A program made the translations under genes and the position numbers. Below are positions 1 through 10,657 of a stretch of DNA of 43,028 bases, piece by piece; the stretch's first letter is position 1; every line of letters starts with the position of its first letter. The stretch lies in NCBI RefSeq assembly GCF_012933465.1, contig NZ_JABBND010000032.1, positions 1-43,028 on the forward strand, given 5' to 3'. Below the pieces are notes generated by a model that saw nothing but the letters and a program-made list of their open reading frames with translations, did not search any database and had not been told where the DNA came from. The DNA comes from Actinomycetospora sp. TBRC 11914 (GTDB lineage Bacteria > Actinomycetota > Actinomycetes > Mycobacteriales > Pseudonocardiaceae).

Positions 1-1
1 A

Positions 2-85
2 ACCCTGGGCTGGCGCAACCCCGCCGCCGCCATGGGACAGCTACTGTCCGCCCCACCAACCACCGGTGTTGCGACCACCCCCTGA
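2..85 (+). CDS. C-terminal end of an IS30-like transposase (partial, runs off window start)
   Basis: The frame starting at base 2 reads TLGWRNPAAAM, then a short tail ending GVATTP and a TGA stop at 83-85. The TLGW(R/K)-P-A-A/E motif followed by a short loop and a V-A-T-T tail is how IS30-family transposases of actinobacteria usually end. Only 27 codons are inside the window, so the DDE catalytic core cannot be checked. If correct, an insertion sequence ends about 300 bases downstream of ppdK. The call rests on motif recognition alone. Confidence 0.5.
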   Translation, partial: TLGWRNPAAAMGQLLSAPPTTGVATTP

Positions 86-389
86 GCCCAAGGTCTCGTG
101 TGCTGCCTGATGTGCCCTTGGCTGGTGGGCGGCCCGGACCGACGCCCGGTGCCGGTGATCACGAGCACGTGGGGCTGGTTTGCGGCCCGTGCGGGCTGCC
201 TCGTGTGCCCCTCGCGGGCAGCCGTCGGACGCGGCCGGCCAGAGCCCCTGAGCATGATCGACATCCGTGGAGCGGAGTGCCCCACATCTGGGGCACTCCG
301 TTCCACGGTTCGTGATCAAGCCCGCCCGGCCCGACTGCGAGGGGACGATCCGGTCGCTCTATCCGCCCGAGGGGTCCCCTCGCGCCGGG
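86..389. other. Intergenic stretch between IS30 end and ppdK
   Basis: No credible gene is seen. ORFs on both strands across this stretch are open only because of high GC and have no family resemblance. The one structured element is the long hairpin at 265-308. The right end of the IS30 element should lie shortly after base 85, but its inverted repeat cannot be identified without the left end. Confidence 0.5.
265..308. terminator. Long perfect-stem hairpin, probable bidirectional terminator or palindromic repeat
   Basis: CCGTGGAGCGGAGTGCCCCA pairs with its downstream complement through 20 positions, with one G-T wobble (272/301) and a 4-base loop at 285-288. It sits downstream of ppdK (minus) and downstream of the transposase end (plus), where a shared terminator is expected. 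No T-tract follows on either side, so it could equally be a dispersed palindromic repeat. Confidence 0.5.
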
Positions 390-3062
390 TCAGGCGACGA
401 CGGCCGCCCGGCCCGCCTCCAGCCGGGCCACCGGCACCCGGAACGGCGAGCAGGACACGTAGTCGAGCCCGGCGTGGTGGAAGAAGTGCACCGAGTCCGG
501 GTCGCCGCCGTGCTCGCCGCAGATGCCGAGCTTGAGGTCGTGGCGCACCTCCCGGCCCCGCCACGACGCGATCTCGACGAGCTCCCCGACGCCGACGGTG
601 TCCAGCGACTCGAACGGCGACACCCCGAAGATGCCGTGGTCGAGGTAGGCCGAGAAGAACGAGCTCTCGACGTCGTCGCGGGAGAAGCCCCACGTGGTCT
701 GCGTGAGGTCGTTGGTGCCGAACGAGAAGAACTGCGCGACTTCGGCGATCTGCGCCGCGACCAGCGCCGCCCGCGGCAGCTCGATCATCGTTCCGACCTG
801 GTGGGGGACCGGCTCGCCCTCGACCCGCGACTCCGGCTCGGCCACCACGTCGGCGATCTCGGCCGCGACCGCCTGGAGCTCCTGCACCGTGCTGACCAGC
901 GGCACCATGATCTCCGGGAGTACCGACAGCCCCTCGGCCGCCAGCGACGCCGCGGCCCGGGTGATCGCCCGGACCTGCATCGCGAACAGCCCCGGCACGG
1001 CGATGCCGAGCCGGACGCCGCGCAGGCCGAGCATCGGGTTCTGCTCGTGGAGCCGGCGGACGTTGGCGAGCAGCTCCTCGCGCTCGGAGGTCAGCTCACC
1101 GCGCTCCCGGGCGACGGCGACCTCCACCGACAGCTCGGTGAGGTCGGGGAGGAACTCGTGCAGCGGCGGGTCGAGCAGCCGGATCGTCACCGGCAGGCCC
1201 GCCATGGCCCGGTAGAGCGCGGTGAAGTCCTCGATCTGCAGCGGCAGCAGCGCCGCGAGGGCCTTCTCGCGCTGGTCGTGGGTCTCGGCGAGGACGAGCT
1301 CCTCGACCAGCGAGCGGCGCTCGCCGAGGAACATGTGCTCGGTCCGGCAGAGGCCGATCCCCTCCGCGCCGAAGGTGCGCGCCAGCTCGGCGTCGTCGCC
1401 GGTGTCGGCGTTGGCGCGGACGCGCATCCGACGGCGGGTGTCGGCGTGGCGCATGATCCGGTCGACGGCGGTCACGAGCTCGTCGCCGCGGTCGACGGTC
1501 CCGTACTGGAAGTACGCCATCACCGGGCTGGGCACCACCGGGACCTCGCCGAGGTAGACCTCGCCGCTGGTCCCGTCGATGGCGATCACGTCGCCCTCGA
1601 GGACCTCGATCCCCGAGGCGGTCGTGAACCGCTTCTCCCGGACGTCGACCTCGAGCTCCTCGGCGCCGCACACGGCGGTCTTGCCCATGCCGCGGGCCAC
1701 GACGGCGGCGTGGGAGGTGCGCCCGCCACGGCTGGTCAGGATGCCCTCGGCGGCGATCATGCCCGACAGGTCGTCGGGGTTGGTCTCGCGGCGGACCAGC
1801 ACGACCTTCTCGCCGCGCTTGGCCCACGCGACCGCGGTGGGCGAGTCGAAGACGGCCTTGCCGCCGGCCGCGCCCGGTGAGGCGTTCATGCCGGTCGTCA
1901 GGAGCTGCTTCTCGGCGTCCGGGTCGAACCGGGGGAACATCAGCTGCGCGAGCTGGTGGCCGGTGACGCGCCGCAGCGCCTCGTCGTCGTCGATGAGGCC
2001 CTCGTCGACGAGCTGCGTCGCGACGGTGAACGCGGCGGCCGCAGTCCGCTTCCCCACGCGGGTCTGCAGCATCCAGAGCTTGCCGCGCTCGATGGTGAAC
2101 TCGATGTCGCAGAGGTCGCGGTAGTGGTTCTCGAGCGTCCGCATGATCTCCATGAGCTCGCGGTAGGACGAGCCGTCGATCCGCTCGAGCTCGGTGAGGT
2201 GCAGCGTGTTGCGGATGCCGGCGACGACGTCCTCGCCCTGCGCGTTCTGCAGGTAGTCGCCGTACACGCCCTGCGCGCCCGACGCCGGGTCGCGCGTGAA
2301 CGCCACGCCGGTACCGGAGTCCATGCCGAGGTTGCCGAAGACCATCGAGCACACGCTGACCGCGGTCCCGAGGTCGGACGGGATGCGCTCCTGGCGGCGG
2401 TAGATGTTCGCCCGCTCGGAGTTCCAGGAGTCGAACACCGCGCGGATCGCGAGGTCGAGCTGCTCGCGCGGCTCCTGCGGGAAGTCGCGGCCGGCGTGCT
2501 CGCGGACCACGCCCTTGAAGGTCTCGACGAGGGCCGCGAGGTCCCCGGCGTCGAGGTCCAGGTCGTTCTTCGTGCCCTTGGCCGACTTGGCGGCCTCGAG
2601 GGCGTCGTGGAAGTGCTCGGCGTCGATGTCGAGCACCGTCGCGCCGAACATCTGGACGAGCCGGCGGTAGGAGTCCCACGCGAAGCGCTCGTCGCCGGCC
2701 TGGGCGGCGAGCCCGTGCACCGAGGCGTCGTTGAGGCCGACGTTGAGGACGGTCTCCATCATCCCGGGCATCGAGAACTTGGCGCCGGAGCGCACCGAGA
2801 CCAGCAGCGGGTCGTCCGCCTGACCGAGCTGCTTGCCCATCGTCCGCTCGAGCGCGGTGAGGTGCCGGGTCACCTCGTCGGCCATGCCGTCGGGCTCGCG
2901 CCCGCCGGCCAGGTACGCCCGGCAGGCCTCGGTCGTGATCGTGAAGCCCGGGGGCACCGGCAGCCCCAGGTTCGTCATCTCCGCGAGGTTGGCGCCCTTG
3001 CCGCCCAGCAGGTCCTTCTGGTCCTTGTCGCCCTCGGCGAAGTCGTAGACGAACTTCGTCAT
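390..3062 (-). CDS. ppdK: Pyruvate, phosphate dikinase
   Basis: PPDK reversibly interconverts pyruvate, ATP and phosphate with PEP, AMP and pyrophosphate in the cytosol. The protein is 890 aa, the usual family length. Visible features are the N-terminal ATP-grasp start GGKGANLAEM, the nucleotide-binding segment GNLGMDSGTGVAF, the phosphohistidine swivel motif GGRTSHAAVVARGMG, and the C-terminal PEP/pyruvate barrel ending with GICGEHGGD and its catalytic Cys. The ATG at 3062 is chosen over a GTG two codons upstream because the AGGGGA ribosome site (3071-3076, complement) is 8 nt from the ATG and only about 2 nt from the GTG. It lies downstream of the VOC gene on the same strand, 141 bases away, and divergent from the pyruvate dehydrogenase cluster. 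The two units therefore pair PEP-pyruvate exchange with pyruvate oxidation. Confidence 0.96.
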   Translation of the reverse strand: MTKFVYDFAEGDKDQKDLLGGKGANLAEMTNLGLPVPPGFTITTEACRAYLAGGREPDGMADEVTRHLTALERTMGKQLGQADDPLLVSVRSGAKFSMPGMMETVLNVGLNDASVHGLAAQAGDERFAWDSYRRLVQMFGATVLDIDAEHFHDALEAAKSAKGTKNDLDLDAGDLAALVETFKGVVREHAGRDFPQEPREQLDLAIRAVFDSWNSERANIYRRQERIPSDLGTAVSVCSMVFGNLGMDSGTGVAFTRDPASGAQGVYGDYLQNAQGEDVVAGIRNTLHLTELERIDGSSYRELMEIMRTLENHYRDLCDIEFTIERGKLWMLQTRVGKRTAAAAFTVATQLVDEGLIDDDEALRRVTGHQLAQLMFPRFDPDAEKQLLTTGMNASPGAAGGKAVFDSPTAVAWAKRGEKVVLVRRETNPDDLSGMIAAEGILTSRGGRTSHAAVVARGMGKTAVCGAEELEVDVREKRFTTASGIEVLEGDVIAIDGTSGEVYLGEVPVVPSPVMAYFQYGTVDRGDELVTAVDRIMRHADTRRRMRVRANADTGDDAELARTFGAEGIGLCRTEHMFLGERRSLVEELVLAETHDQREKALAALLPLQIEDFTALYRAMAGLPVTIRLLDPPLHEFLPDLTELSVEVAVARERGELTSEREELLANVRRLHEQNPMLGLRGVRLGIAVPGLFAMQVRAITRAAASLAAEGLSVLPEIMVPLVSTVQELQAVAAEIADVVAEPESRVEGEPVPHQVGTMIELPRAALVAAQIAEVAQFFSFGTNDLTQTTWGFSRDDVESSFFSAYLDHGIFGVSPFESLDTVGVGELVEIASWRGREVRHDLKLGICGEHGGDPDSVHFFHHAGLDYVSCSPFRVPVARLEAGRAAVVA

Positions 3063-3203
3063 CGTCACCGTCCCCTGGTCCCACCGCCCCTGCCGGCGGC
3101 ACCCGACGACGCTGGCACCTCGGGGGCGCGGACACCATGGCCCAACGGGCGAGGTCCGTCCTTCCTGCTTCGATCCAGAGGCCGGACGCCGGGCGCGAGA
3201 GGG

Positions 3204-3632
3204 TCAGACGGGCGGCTCGGTGCGGCCGTCCTTCGGCAGCAGCACCTCGCCCTCGAGGCCGTCCGGGTCGCGGAAGAACAGGCTCCAGGCACCGCCGAAG
3301 TCGTTGACGGTGCCGTCCGAGGCGCCGTGCTCCACCAGGCGGGACCGGATCGTCGCGAACGCCTCGCGCGAGGCGGCGTGCAGCCCGAAGTGGTCGAGCC
3401 GGCCGCGGTGCCACATCGGGGTCTGGCGGTCGGCCTCGTCGCTGGAGGGGATCGTGAAGACGTTGAGCTCGGTGTGCGGGCCGATGCGGAAGACCGTCAT
3501 CGTCTCCTCGCCCTGCTGCCCGTGCCGGTGGGTCTCGCCGATCTCGGCCTCGAAGACGGCGGCGTAGAAGGCGCCGAGGCGTGCCGGGTCGTGGCTGATG
3601 GTCGCGATGTGGTCGACGCCGTCGAGGAGCAC
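3204..3632 (-). CDS. VOC-superfamily (glyoxalase/bleomycin-resistance fold) protein
   Basis: This 142-aa protein has the typical opening VDHIATISHDPARLGAFYA of the first beta-alpha-beta-beta-beta module. The second module contains GRLDHFGLHA and ends with SLFFRDPDGLEGEV. The His near residue 8, the His near residue 81 and the final Glu are positioned as candidate metal ligands. The substrate is unknown; family members include lyases, dioxygenases and resistance proteins. The start is a GTG at 3630-3632 because the ATG-initiated longer frame runs antisense through aceE. The gene is divergent from aceE with 137 bases between them, which must hold both promoters. It may be cotranscribed with ppdK. 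Confidence 0.8.
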   Translation of the reverse strand: MLLDGVDHIATISHDPARLGAFYAAVFEAEIGETHRHGQQGEETMTVFRIGPHTELNVFTIPSSDEADRQTPMWHRGRLDHFGLHAASREAFATIRSRLVEHGASDGTVNDFGGAWSLFFRDPDGLEGEVLLPKDGRTEPPV

Positions 3633-3769
3633 GCCTCGAGAATCCTGCCCCCTACCGGGGGAGGCAACCGCCCGGGCGCCTCGACTTTCGCGGTGACGAC
3701 CCAGACGGCAGGGTGGGACGCCCCGCATCACGTGCCGCGCCGCCGCGGCTCCAGGGAGGACGGTGCCGC

Positions 3770-6481
3770 ATGGTCGACGAGCCGACGGACACGGATCCCG
3801 AGGGCACCCAGGAGTGGCGGGAGGCCCTGGAGTCGGTCCTCGCGGTCGAGGGGCCGCAGCGGGCGCACGACCTGCTCGACGAGCTGATCGCCCAGGCCCG
3901 GCAGGCGGGCGCGCCGGTGCCCTACTCGGCGACGACGCCGTACGTGAACACCATCCCGGTCGACGCCGAGCCGCCGCACCCCGGTGACCGGGCGGTCGAG
4001 CACCGCATCCGCTCGGCGATCCGCTGGAACGCCGTCGCCATGGTGCTGCGGGCCAACAAGGAGTCCAGCGAGCTCGGCGGGCACATCGCGAGCTTCCAGT
4101 CCGCGGCGACGCTCTACGACACGGGCTTCCAGCACTTCTGGCACGCACCGTCCGAGGGCCACGGCGGCGACCTGGTGATGATGCAGGGCCACTCGTCGCC
4201 GGGGATCTACGCGCGGGCCTTCCTCGAGGGCCGCCTGACCGAGGACCAGCTCGACGCGTTCCGGCAGGAGACCTCCGGGCACGGGCTCTCGTCGTACCCG
4301 CACCCGTGGCTGATGCCGGAGTTCTGGCAGTTCCCGACGGTCTCGATGGGCCTCGGGCCGCTGATGGCGATCTACCAGGCGCGCTTCCTCAAGTACCTGC
4401 ACGGCCGCGGGCTGGCCGACACCGAGAACCGCCACGTGTGGGCGTTCCTCGGCGACGGCGAGATGGACGAGCCGGAGTCGCTCGGCGCCATCTCGCTGGC
4501 CGGGCGCGAGCACCTGGACAACCTGATCTTCGTCGTGAACTGCAACCTGCAGCGTCTCGACGGGCCGGTGCGGGGCAACGGCAAGATCATCCAGGAGCTG
4601 GAGGGCGTCTTCCGGGGCGCCGGCTGGAACGTCGTCAAGGTCATCTGGGGCAGTCGGTGGGACGAGCTGCTCAAGCGCGACTCCACCGGGCGGCTGCACC
4701 AGCTCATGGAGGAGTGCGTCGACGGCGAGTACCAGGTGTTCAAGTCCCGCGACGGCGCCTACGTCCGGGAGCACTTCTTCGGCCGGTACCCCGAGACCGC
4801 CGCGATGGTCGAGGACTGGACCGACGACGAGATCTGGGCGCTGACCCGCGGCGGCCACGACCCGTCGAAGATCTACGCGGCCTACTCGGCGGCGGTCACC
4901 GAGCCCGACCGGCCGACGGTCATCCTCGCCAAGACGGTCAAGGGCTACGGGATGGGCGAGGCCGGCGAGGGCCAGAACATCTCCCACCAGCAGAAGAAGA
5001 TGGCGGGGGAGCAGCTGCGGATCTTCCGCGACCGCTTCGACCTGCCGGTCGCCGACGCCGACGTCGACGCGCTGCCCTACCTGCGGCTCGGCGAGGAGGA
5101 GCAGGAGTACCTGCGCCGCCACCGCGAGGCGCTCGGGGGCTACCTGCCCGCGCGGCGGCGCCGCTCGGAGTCGCTCGAGGTGCCCGACGTCTCGGCGTTC
5201 GGCGCGCAGCTCGCGGGCTCGGGGGACCGGCAGATCTCGACGACGATGGCGTTCGTCCGGGTGCTGAACACGCTGCTGCGGGACAAGAAGATCGGCAAGC
5301 GCGTGGTGCCGATCGTCCCCGACGAGTCCCGCACCTTCGGCATGGAGGGCATGTTCCGGCAGTTCGGGATCTACTCCCGGGTCGGGCAGCTCTACACGCC
5401 CGAGGACGAGGGTCAGCTGATGTCCTACCGCGAGGACCGCAGCGGCCAGATGCTGCAGGAGGGCATCAACGAGCTGGGCGCGATGTCGTCGTGGATCGCC
5501 GCGGCCACCGCGTACTCGACGTCGGACACCCCGATGATCCCGTTCTACATCTACTACTCGATGTTCGGGTTCCAGCGGGTCGGCGACCTGGCCTGGGCGG
5601 CCGGGGACCTGCGGGCGCGCGGCTTCCTGCTCGGTGGGACGGCCGGGCGGACCACGCTCAACGGCGAGGGCCTGCAGCACGAGGACGGTCACTCGCACCT
5701 GTTCTCGTCGGTCATCCCGAACTGCGTGTCCTACGACCCGACCTTCGCCCACGAGGTCGCGGTGATCGTCGCGGACGGGTTGCGGCGGATGTACGTCGAG
5801 CAGGAGGACGTCTTCTACTACCTGACGCTGATGAACGAGAACTACCCCCACCCCCCGATGCCGGGGCTGGGTACCGACGACGAGGCCGCGGTCCGGGAGG
5901 GGATCGTGCGGGGGCTCTACCTGCTGAGCGAGGGTGCTCCGGTGCCCGGGAAGCGGTCGCGGTCGAAGGCGGCGCAGCGACCCCGCGTGCAGCTGATGGG
6001 CTCCGGGACGATCCTGCGCGAGGTGATGGCCGCTGCGGAGCTGCTCGAGTCCGACTGGGGCGTCGTCGCCGACGTGTGGAGCGCACCCAGCTTCACCGAG
6101 CTGCGCCGCGACGGGCTCGACACCGAGCGCTGGAACCTGCTGCACCCGACGTCGGAACCCCGGCAGTCGTGGGTGGAGCGGCAGCTCGCGTCCCGGCCGC
6201 CCGGCCCGGTCGTCGCGGCCACGGACTACATGCGCGCCTTCCCCGACCAGATCCGCGCCTGGGTGACCGGGCGGCGTTTCGAGGTGCTCGGCACCGACGG
6301 CTTCGGCCGCTCGGACTACCGCCGCGCGCTGCGCGACTTCTTCGAGGTCGACCGCCGCTACGTCACCGTCGCCGCGCTCTCGGCGCTGGCCCGCGACGGC
6401 GTCGTCGAGGCCTCGGTGGTCGCCGACGCGATCGCCAAGTACGACATCGACCCCGAGCGGCCCGCCCCGGCGCACGCCTGA
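3770..6481 (+). CDS. aceE: Pyruvate dehydrogenase E1 component, homodimeric type
   Basis: E1 decarboxylates pyruvate with thiamine diphosphate and transfers the acetyl group to lipoyl-E2. The product is 903 aa; E. coli AceE is 887. The ThDP-binding motif is clear: GDGEMDEPES near residue 228, ending in NCNLQRLDGPVRGN. The segment KGYGMGEAGEGQNISHQQKKM holds the active-site His region. The second-half motif NELGAMSSWIAAATAYST and the C-terminal transketolase domain are intact. The start is ATG 3770, preceded by AGGGAGGA at 3753-3760; an upstream in-frame GTG at 3713 lacks a ribosome site. E2 follows after 23 bases, so the two are an operon. Confidence 0.96.
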   Translation: MVDEPTDTDPEGTQEWREALESVLAVEGPQRAHDLLDELIAQARQAGAPVPYSATTPYVNTIPVDAEPPHPGDRAVEHRIRSAIRWNAVAMVLRANKESSELGGHIASFQSAATLYDTGFQHFWHAPSEGHGGDLVMMQGHSSPGIYARAFLEGRLTEDQLDAFRQETSGHGLSSYPHPWLMPEFWQFPTVSMGLGPLMAIYQARFLKYLHGRGLADTENRHVWAFLGDGEMDEPESLGAISLAGREHLDNLIFVVNCNLQRLDGPVRGNGKIIQELEGVFRGAGWNVVKVIWGSRWDELLKRDSTGRLHQLMEECVDGEYQVFKSRDGAYVREHFFGRYPETAAMVEDWTDDEIWALTRGGHDPSKIYAAYSAAVTEPDRPTVILAKTVKGYGMGEAGEGQNISHQQKKMAGEQLRIFRDRFDLPVADADVDALPYLRLGEEEQEYLRRHREALGGYLPARRRRSESLEVPDVSAFGAQLAGSGDRQISTTMAFVRVLNTLLRDKKIGKRVVPIVPDESRTFGMEGMFRQFGIYSRVGQLYTPEDEGQLMSYREDRSGQMLQEGINELGAMSSWIAAATAYSTSDTPMIPFYIYYSMFGFQRVGDLAWAAGDLRARGFLLGGTAGRTTLNGEGLQHEDGHSHLFSSVIPNCVSYDPTFAHEVAVIVADGLRRMYVEQEDVFYYLTLMNENYPHPPMPGLGTDDEAAVREGIVRGLYLLSEGAPVPGKRSRSKAAQRPRVQLMGSGTILREVMAAAELLESDWGVVADVWSAPSFTELRRDGLDTERWNLLHPTSEPRQSWVERQLASRPPGPVVAATDYMRAFPDQIRAWVTGRRFEVLGTDGFGRSDYRRALRDFFEVDRRYVTVAALSALARDGVVEASVVADAIAKYDIDPERPAPAHA

Positions 6482-6504
6482 GACCTGATCGGAGACCACC
6501 ACAG

Positions 6505-7830
6505 ATGTCGGCTCCCGCTGCAATCCAGGTCGCCGTCCCCGACATCGGCGACTTCTCGGACGTCCCGATCATCGAGGTCCACGTGTCGCCCGGCGACGTC
6601 GTGTCCGTCGACGATCCGCTGCTGACCCTGGAGTCGGACAAGGCGACGATGGACGTCCCGTCGTCGCACGCCGGGCTCGTCACCGAGGTGCTGGTGTCGG
6701 TGGGCGACGCCGTCAGCCAGGGCACCCCGGTGATCGTGCTCGACGCGGGGGAGGGCGAGCCGGCCGAGGACGCCCCCGCCGCGCCGGAACCCGCCCGCGG
6801 GCGGGAGGTCGCCGACGCCGAGGCCGCCGAGCAGGAGCCGCCGACGGAGACCGCGCCCGCCCCGACCCCGTCGTCGCCCTCGACGGCGAGCAACGGCGCG
6901 TCGGACCTGCCCGCGCACGCCGGGCCGAGCGTGCGCAAGCTCGCCCGGGAGTTCGGCGTCGACCTCGGGAGCATCCCGGCGTCCGGGCCGAAGGGGCGGA
7001 TCACCAAGTCGGACCTGCTGGCGTTCGTCCGCGGCGGGGACGGGGCGTCGGCGCCGGCCGCGGCGGCCCCCGCGGCGCCGCCGTCGTCGGGGTCGGGCAT
7101 CCCGGAGGTGCCGGCGCAGGACTTCTCGGTGTTCGGCCCCGTCGAGACCCAGCCGCTGTCGCGGATCACCCGCATCTCCGGCCCGGCGCTGCACCGCTCG
7201 TGGCTGAACGTCCCGCACGTCACGCACAACGACGACGCCGACATCACCGGCATCGACGCCTACCGCAAGGAGCTGGACACCGCGGCGAAGGCGGAGGGCT
7301 ACCGGGTCACCCTGCTCGCGTTCCTGATGAAGGCCGCGGTGTCGGCGCTCAAGGCGTTCCCGACGGTGAACGCGTCGCTCACCCCGGAGAAGGACGCGCT
7401 GATCCTGAAGCGCTACTACCACCTCGGGGTCGCGGTGGACACGCCCGGCGGGCTCGTGGTGCCGGTGATCCGCGACGTCGACCGCAAGGGCATCGTCGAG
7501 CTCTCGAAGGAGCTCGGCGAGGTGTCCGCCCGCGCCCGCGACGGCAAGCTCACCGCCGACGACATGCGCGGCGCCTCGTTCACGATCTCCTCGCTCGGCG
7601 GGATCGGCGGCACCGCGTTCACCCCGATCGTCAACGCGCCCGAGGTGGCGATCCTCGGCGTCGTCCGGTCCCGGGTGGCGCCGGTGTGGAACGGCTCGGA
7701 GTTCGAGCCGCGCACGCTGCTGCCGCTGTGCCTGTCCTACGACCACCGCGTCATCGACGGCGCCCTCGCCGCCCGTTTCACCCGTCACCTCGCGCACATG
7801 ATGGGCGACGAGCGCCGGCTGCTGCTCTAG
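6505..7830 (+). CDS. aceF: Dihydrolipoamide acetyltransferase (PDH E2), single lipoyl domain
   Basis: This 441-aa E2 carries one lipoyl domain (about residues 8-82; lipoylated Lys in ESDKATMDVP), an Ala/Pro/Glu linker, a peripheral-subunit-binding domain (about 135-173, PSVRKLAREFGVDLGSI) and the catalytic acyltransferase domain. The active-site motif DHRVIDG lies near the C-terminus. The lipoyl start VPDIGDFSDVPIIEV and the catalytic start LSRITRISGPALHRSW resemble beta/gamma-proteobacterial AceF rather than the multi-lipoyl actinobacterial SucB/DlaT type; this is from memory of the families. A GGAGA ribosome site lies 10 nt before the ATG. A 41-bp stretch in the lipoyl region (6616-6656) is identical to one in the E3 gene. 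Confidence 0.94.
   Translation: MSAPAAIQVAVPDIGDFSDVPIIEVHVSPGDVVSVDDPLLTLESDKATMDVPSSHAGLVTEVLVSVGDAVSQGTPVIVLDAGEGEPAEDAPAAPEPARGREVADAEAAEQEPPTETAPAPTPSSPSTASNGASDLPAHAGPSVRKLAREFGVDLGSIPASGPKGRITKSDLLAFVRGGDGASAPAAAAPAAPPSSGSGIPEVPAQDFSVFGPVETQPLSRITRISGPALHRSWLNVPHVTHNDDADITGIDAYRKELDTAAKAEGYRVTLLAFLMKAAVSALKAFPTVNASLTPEKDALILKRYYHLGVAVDTPGGLVVPVIRDVDRKGIVELSKELGEVSARARDGKLTADDMRGASFTISSLGGIGGTAFTPIVNAPEVAILGVVRSRVAPVWNGSEFEPRTLLPLCLSYDHRVIDGALAARFTRHLAHMMGDERRLLL
6616..6656. repeat. 41-bp direct repeat, copy 1 (E2 lipoyl region)
   Basis: Bases 6616-6656 are identical to 8023-8063. Both encode the lipoylation site (PLLTLESDKATMD). The identity extends through every synonymous position, although flanking sequence of the two lipoyl domains differs at many codons. 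Confidence 0.9.
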
Positions 7831-7842
7831 GTGGCCTTCGGC

Positions 7843-7888
7843 CTCGTGAGCACTCAAGGTCGGTATACCGACACTTTCTGCTCACGAG
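7843..7888. repeat. 46-bp interrupted palindrome between E2 and E3
   Basis: The outer arms CTCGTGAGCA (7843-7852) and TGCTCACGAG (7879-7888) are perfect complements. The centre GTCGGTATACCGAC (7859-7872) is a perfect 14-bp palindrome. Both share the same centre of symmetry (7865.5), separated by 6-base unpaired flanks. It occupies about half of the 96-base aceF-lpd gap. It could be an RNA processing or attenuation hairpin, a regulator site, or a copy of a dispersed repeat. Confidence 0.85.
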
Positions 7889-7926
7889 CGCGGAGCGCAC
7901 CTACCGACGAGAAGGGAACGTGAGCC

Positions 7927-9726
<1,800 letters not shown>

Positions 9727-9745
9727 CGCACGCCGGGGGTGTGGG

Positions 9746-10636
9746 GTGGAGCCGCTCGGCGGGGACCGCCTGGACAGCATCCGGAAGACCTACCTGGGTC
9801 TCCGGGTGGTGATGGTGCTGCTGGTCGTCCTGCTCTTCGTGTCGGTCGCGATCCAGGTGTGGCTGATCGGGCCGGGCGACTGCTATCGCACGTCATTCAG
9901 CTCCTACTACTACACGCCGGTCCGGCCGGTGTTCGTCGCGGCGCTGTCGGCCGTCGGCTTCTGCCTGGTCCTCTACCGCGGGAACACCGACCTCGAGAAC
10001 GTCCTTCTCAACTTCTCGGGCTTCCTCGCGGTGATCGTCGCGTTCGTGCCGACGCAGCCCGGCGACGAGGTGTGCGACCTCTCGAACCTCCCGAGCACCG
10101 ACGAGATCTTCTCGGCCTCCACCAACAACGTCTCCGCGCTGCTCGTGGTGGCCGCCCTCGCCGTCGTCGTCAACGCGGTGGTCTTCGTGCGCGCGAGGCT
10201 CCGCGAGCGGGTGTCGACGGTGTCCGTCGTCGCGTCGATCGTGACCGCGCTCGCGCTGGTCGGCGGCGCGCTGATCTTCCTGACGTCGCGGGAGCGCTTC
10301 CAGAGCGCGGCGCACCCCACCGCCGCGATCTCGCTGTTCGTCGGCATCTTCCTCGTCGTGGTGCTCAACGCGGCGAGCTCACGGGGGCCCGGGTACGCCC
10401 GCATCTATGGGGGAGCGGCCGTCGGGATGCCCGTCGCCGCCGTGATCGCCTTCCTCGCCGGCGGCGAGCACTGGGTGTTCTGGGTGGAGTTCGTGCTGAT
10501 CTCGTCCTTCGCTGTCTTCTGGGCGATCCAGACCTACGAGCTGCGCGGGTACGTGGCCCGCCCGGACCAGCCCGAGGGCACGTGGCTCGGACGGCCCCAC
10601 CCCGAGGGGCGTGCGGTCGCGGTATCCACGTCCTGA
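9746..10636 (+). CDS. Polytopic membrane protein, function unknown
   Basis: The 296-aa protein has about eight hydrophobic segments, at roughly residues 19-41, 57-74, 86-102, 128-148, 160-180, 192-210, 222-238 and 244-262. A short cytoplasmic tail ends the protein. The loop after the first helix contains GDCYRTSFSSYYYTPVRPVF and a later loop contains EVCDLSN; these two Cys may face outside. I do not recognise a named family, though similar proteins of unknown function are common in actinobacteria. The GTG at 9746 lies 20 bases after the lpd stop. Cotranscription with the PDH operon is possible, but no functional link is evident. Confidence 0.75.
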   Translation: MEPLGGDRLDSIRKTYLGLRVVMVLLVVLLFVSVAIQVWLIGPGDCYRTSFSSYYYTPVRPVFVAALSAVGFCLVLYRGNTDLENVLLNFSGFLAVIVAFVPTQPGDEVCDLSNLPSTDEIFSASTNNVSALLVVAALAVVVNAVVFVRARLRERVSTVSVVASIVTALALVGGALIFLTSRERFQSAAHPTAAISLFVGIFLVVVLNAASSRGPGYARIYGGAAVGMPVAAVIAFLAGGEHWVFWVEFVLISSFAVFWAIQTYELRGYVARPDQPEGTWLGRPHPEGRAVAVSTS

Positions 10637-10657
10637 CCCGGGTGGTGGGATACCGCG

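Noticed and set aside
3728..6523. A 931-codon minus-strand open frame opposite aceE
   Set aside because: Antisense shadow of a GC-rich gene; the plus strand has every E1 motif and a ribosome site.
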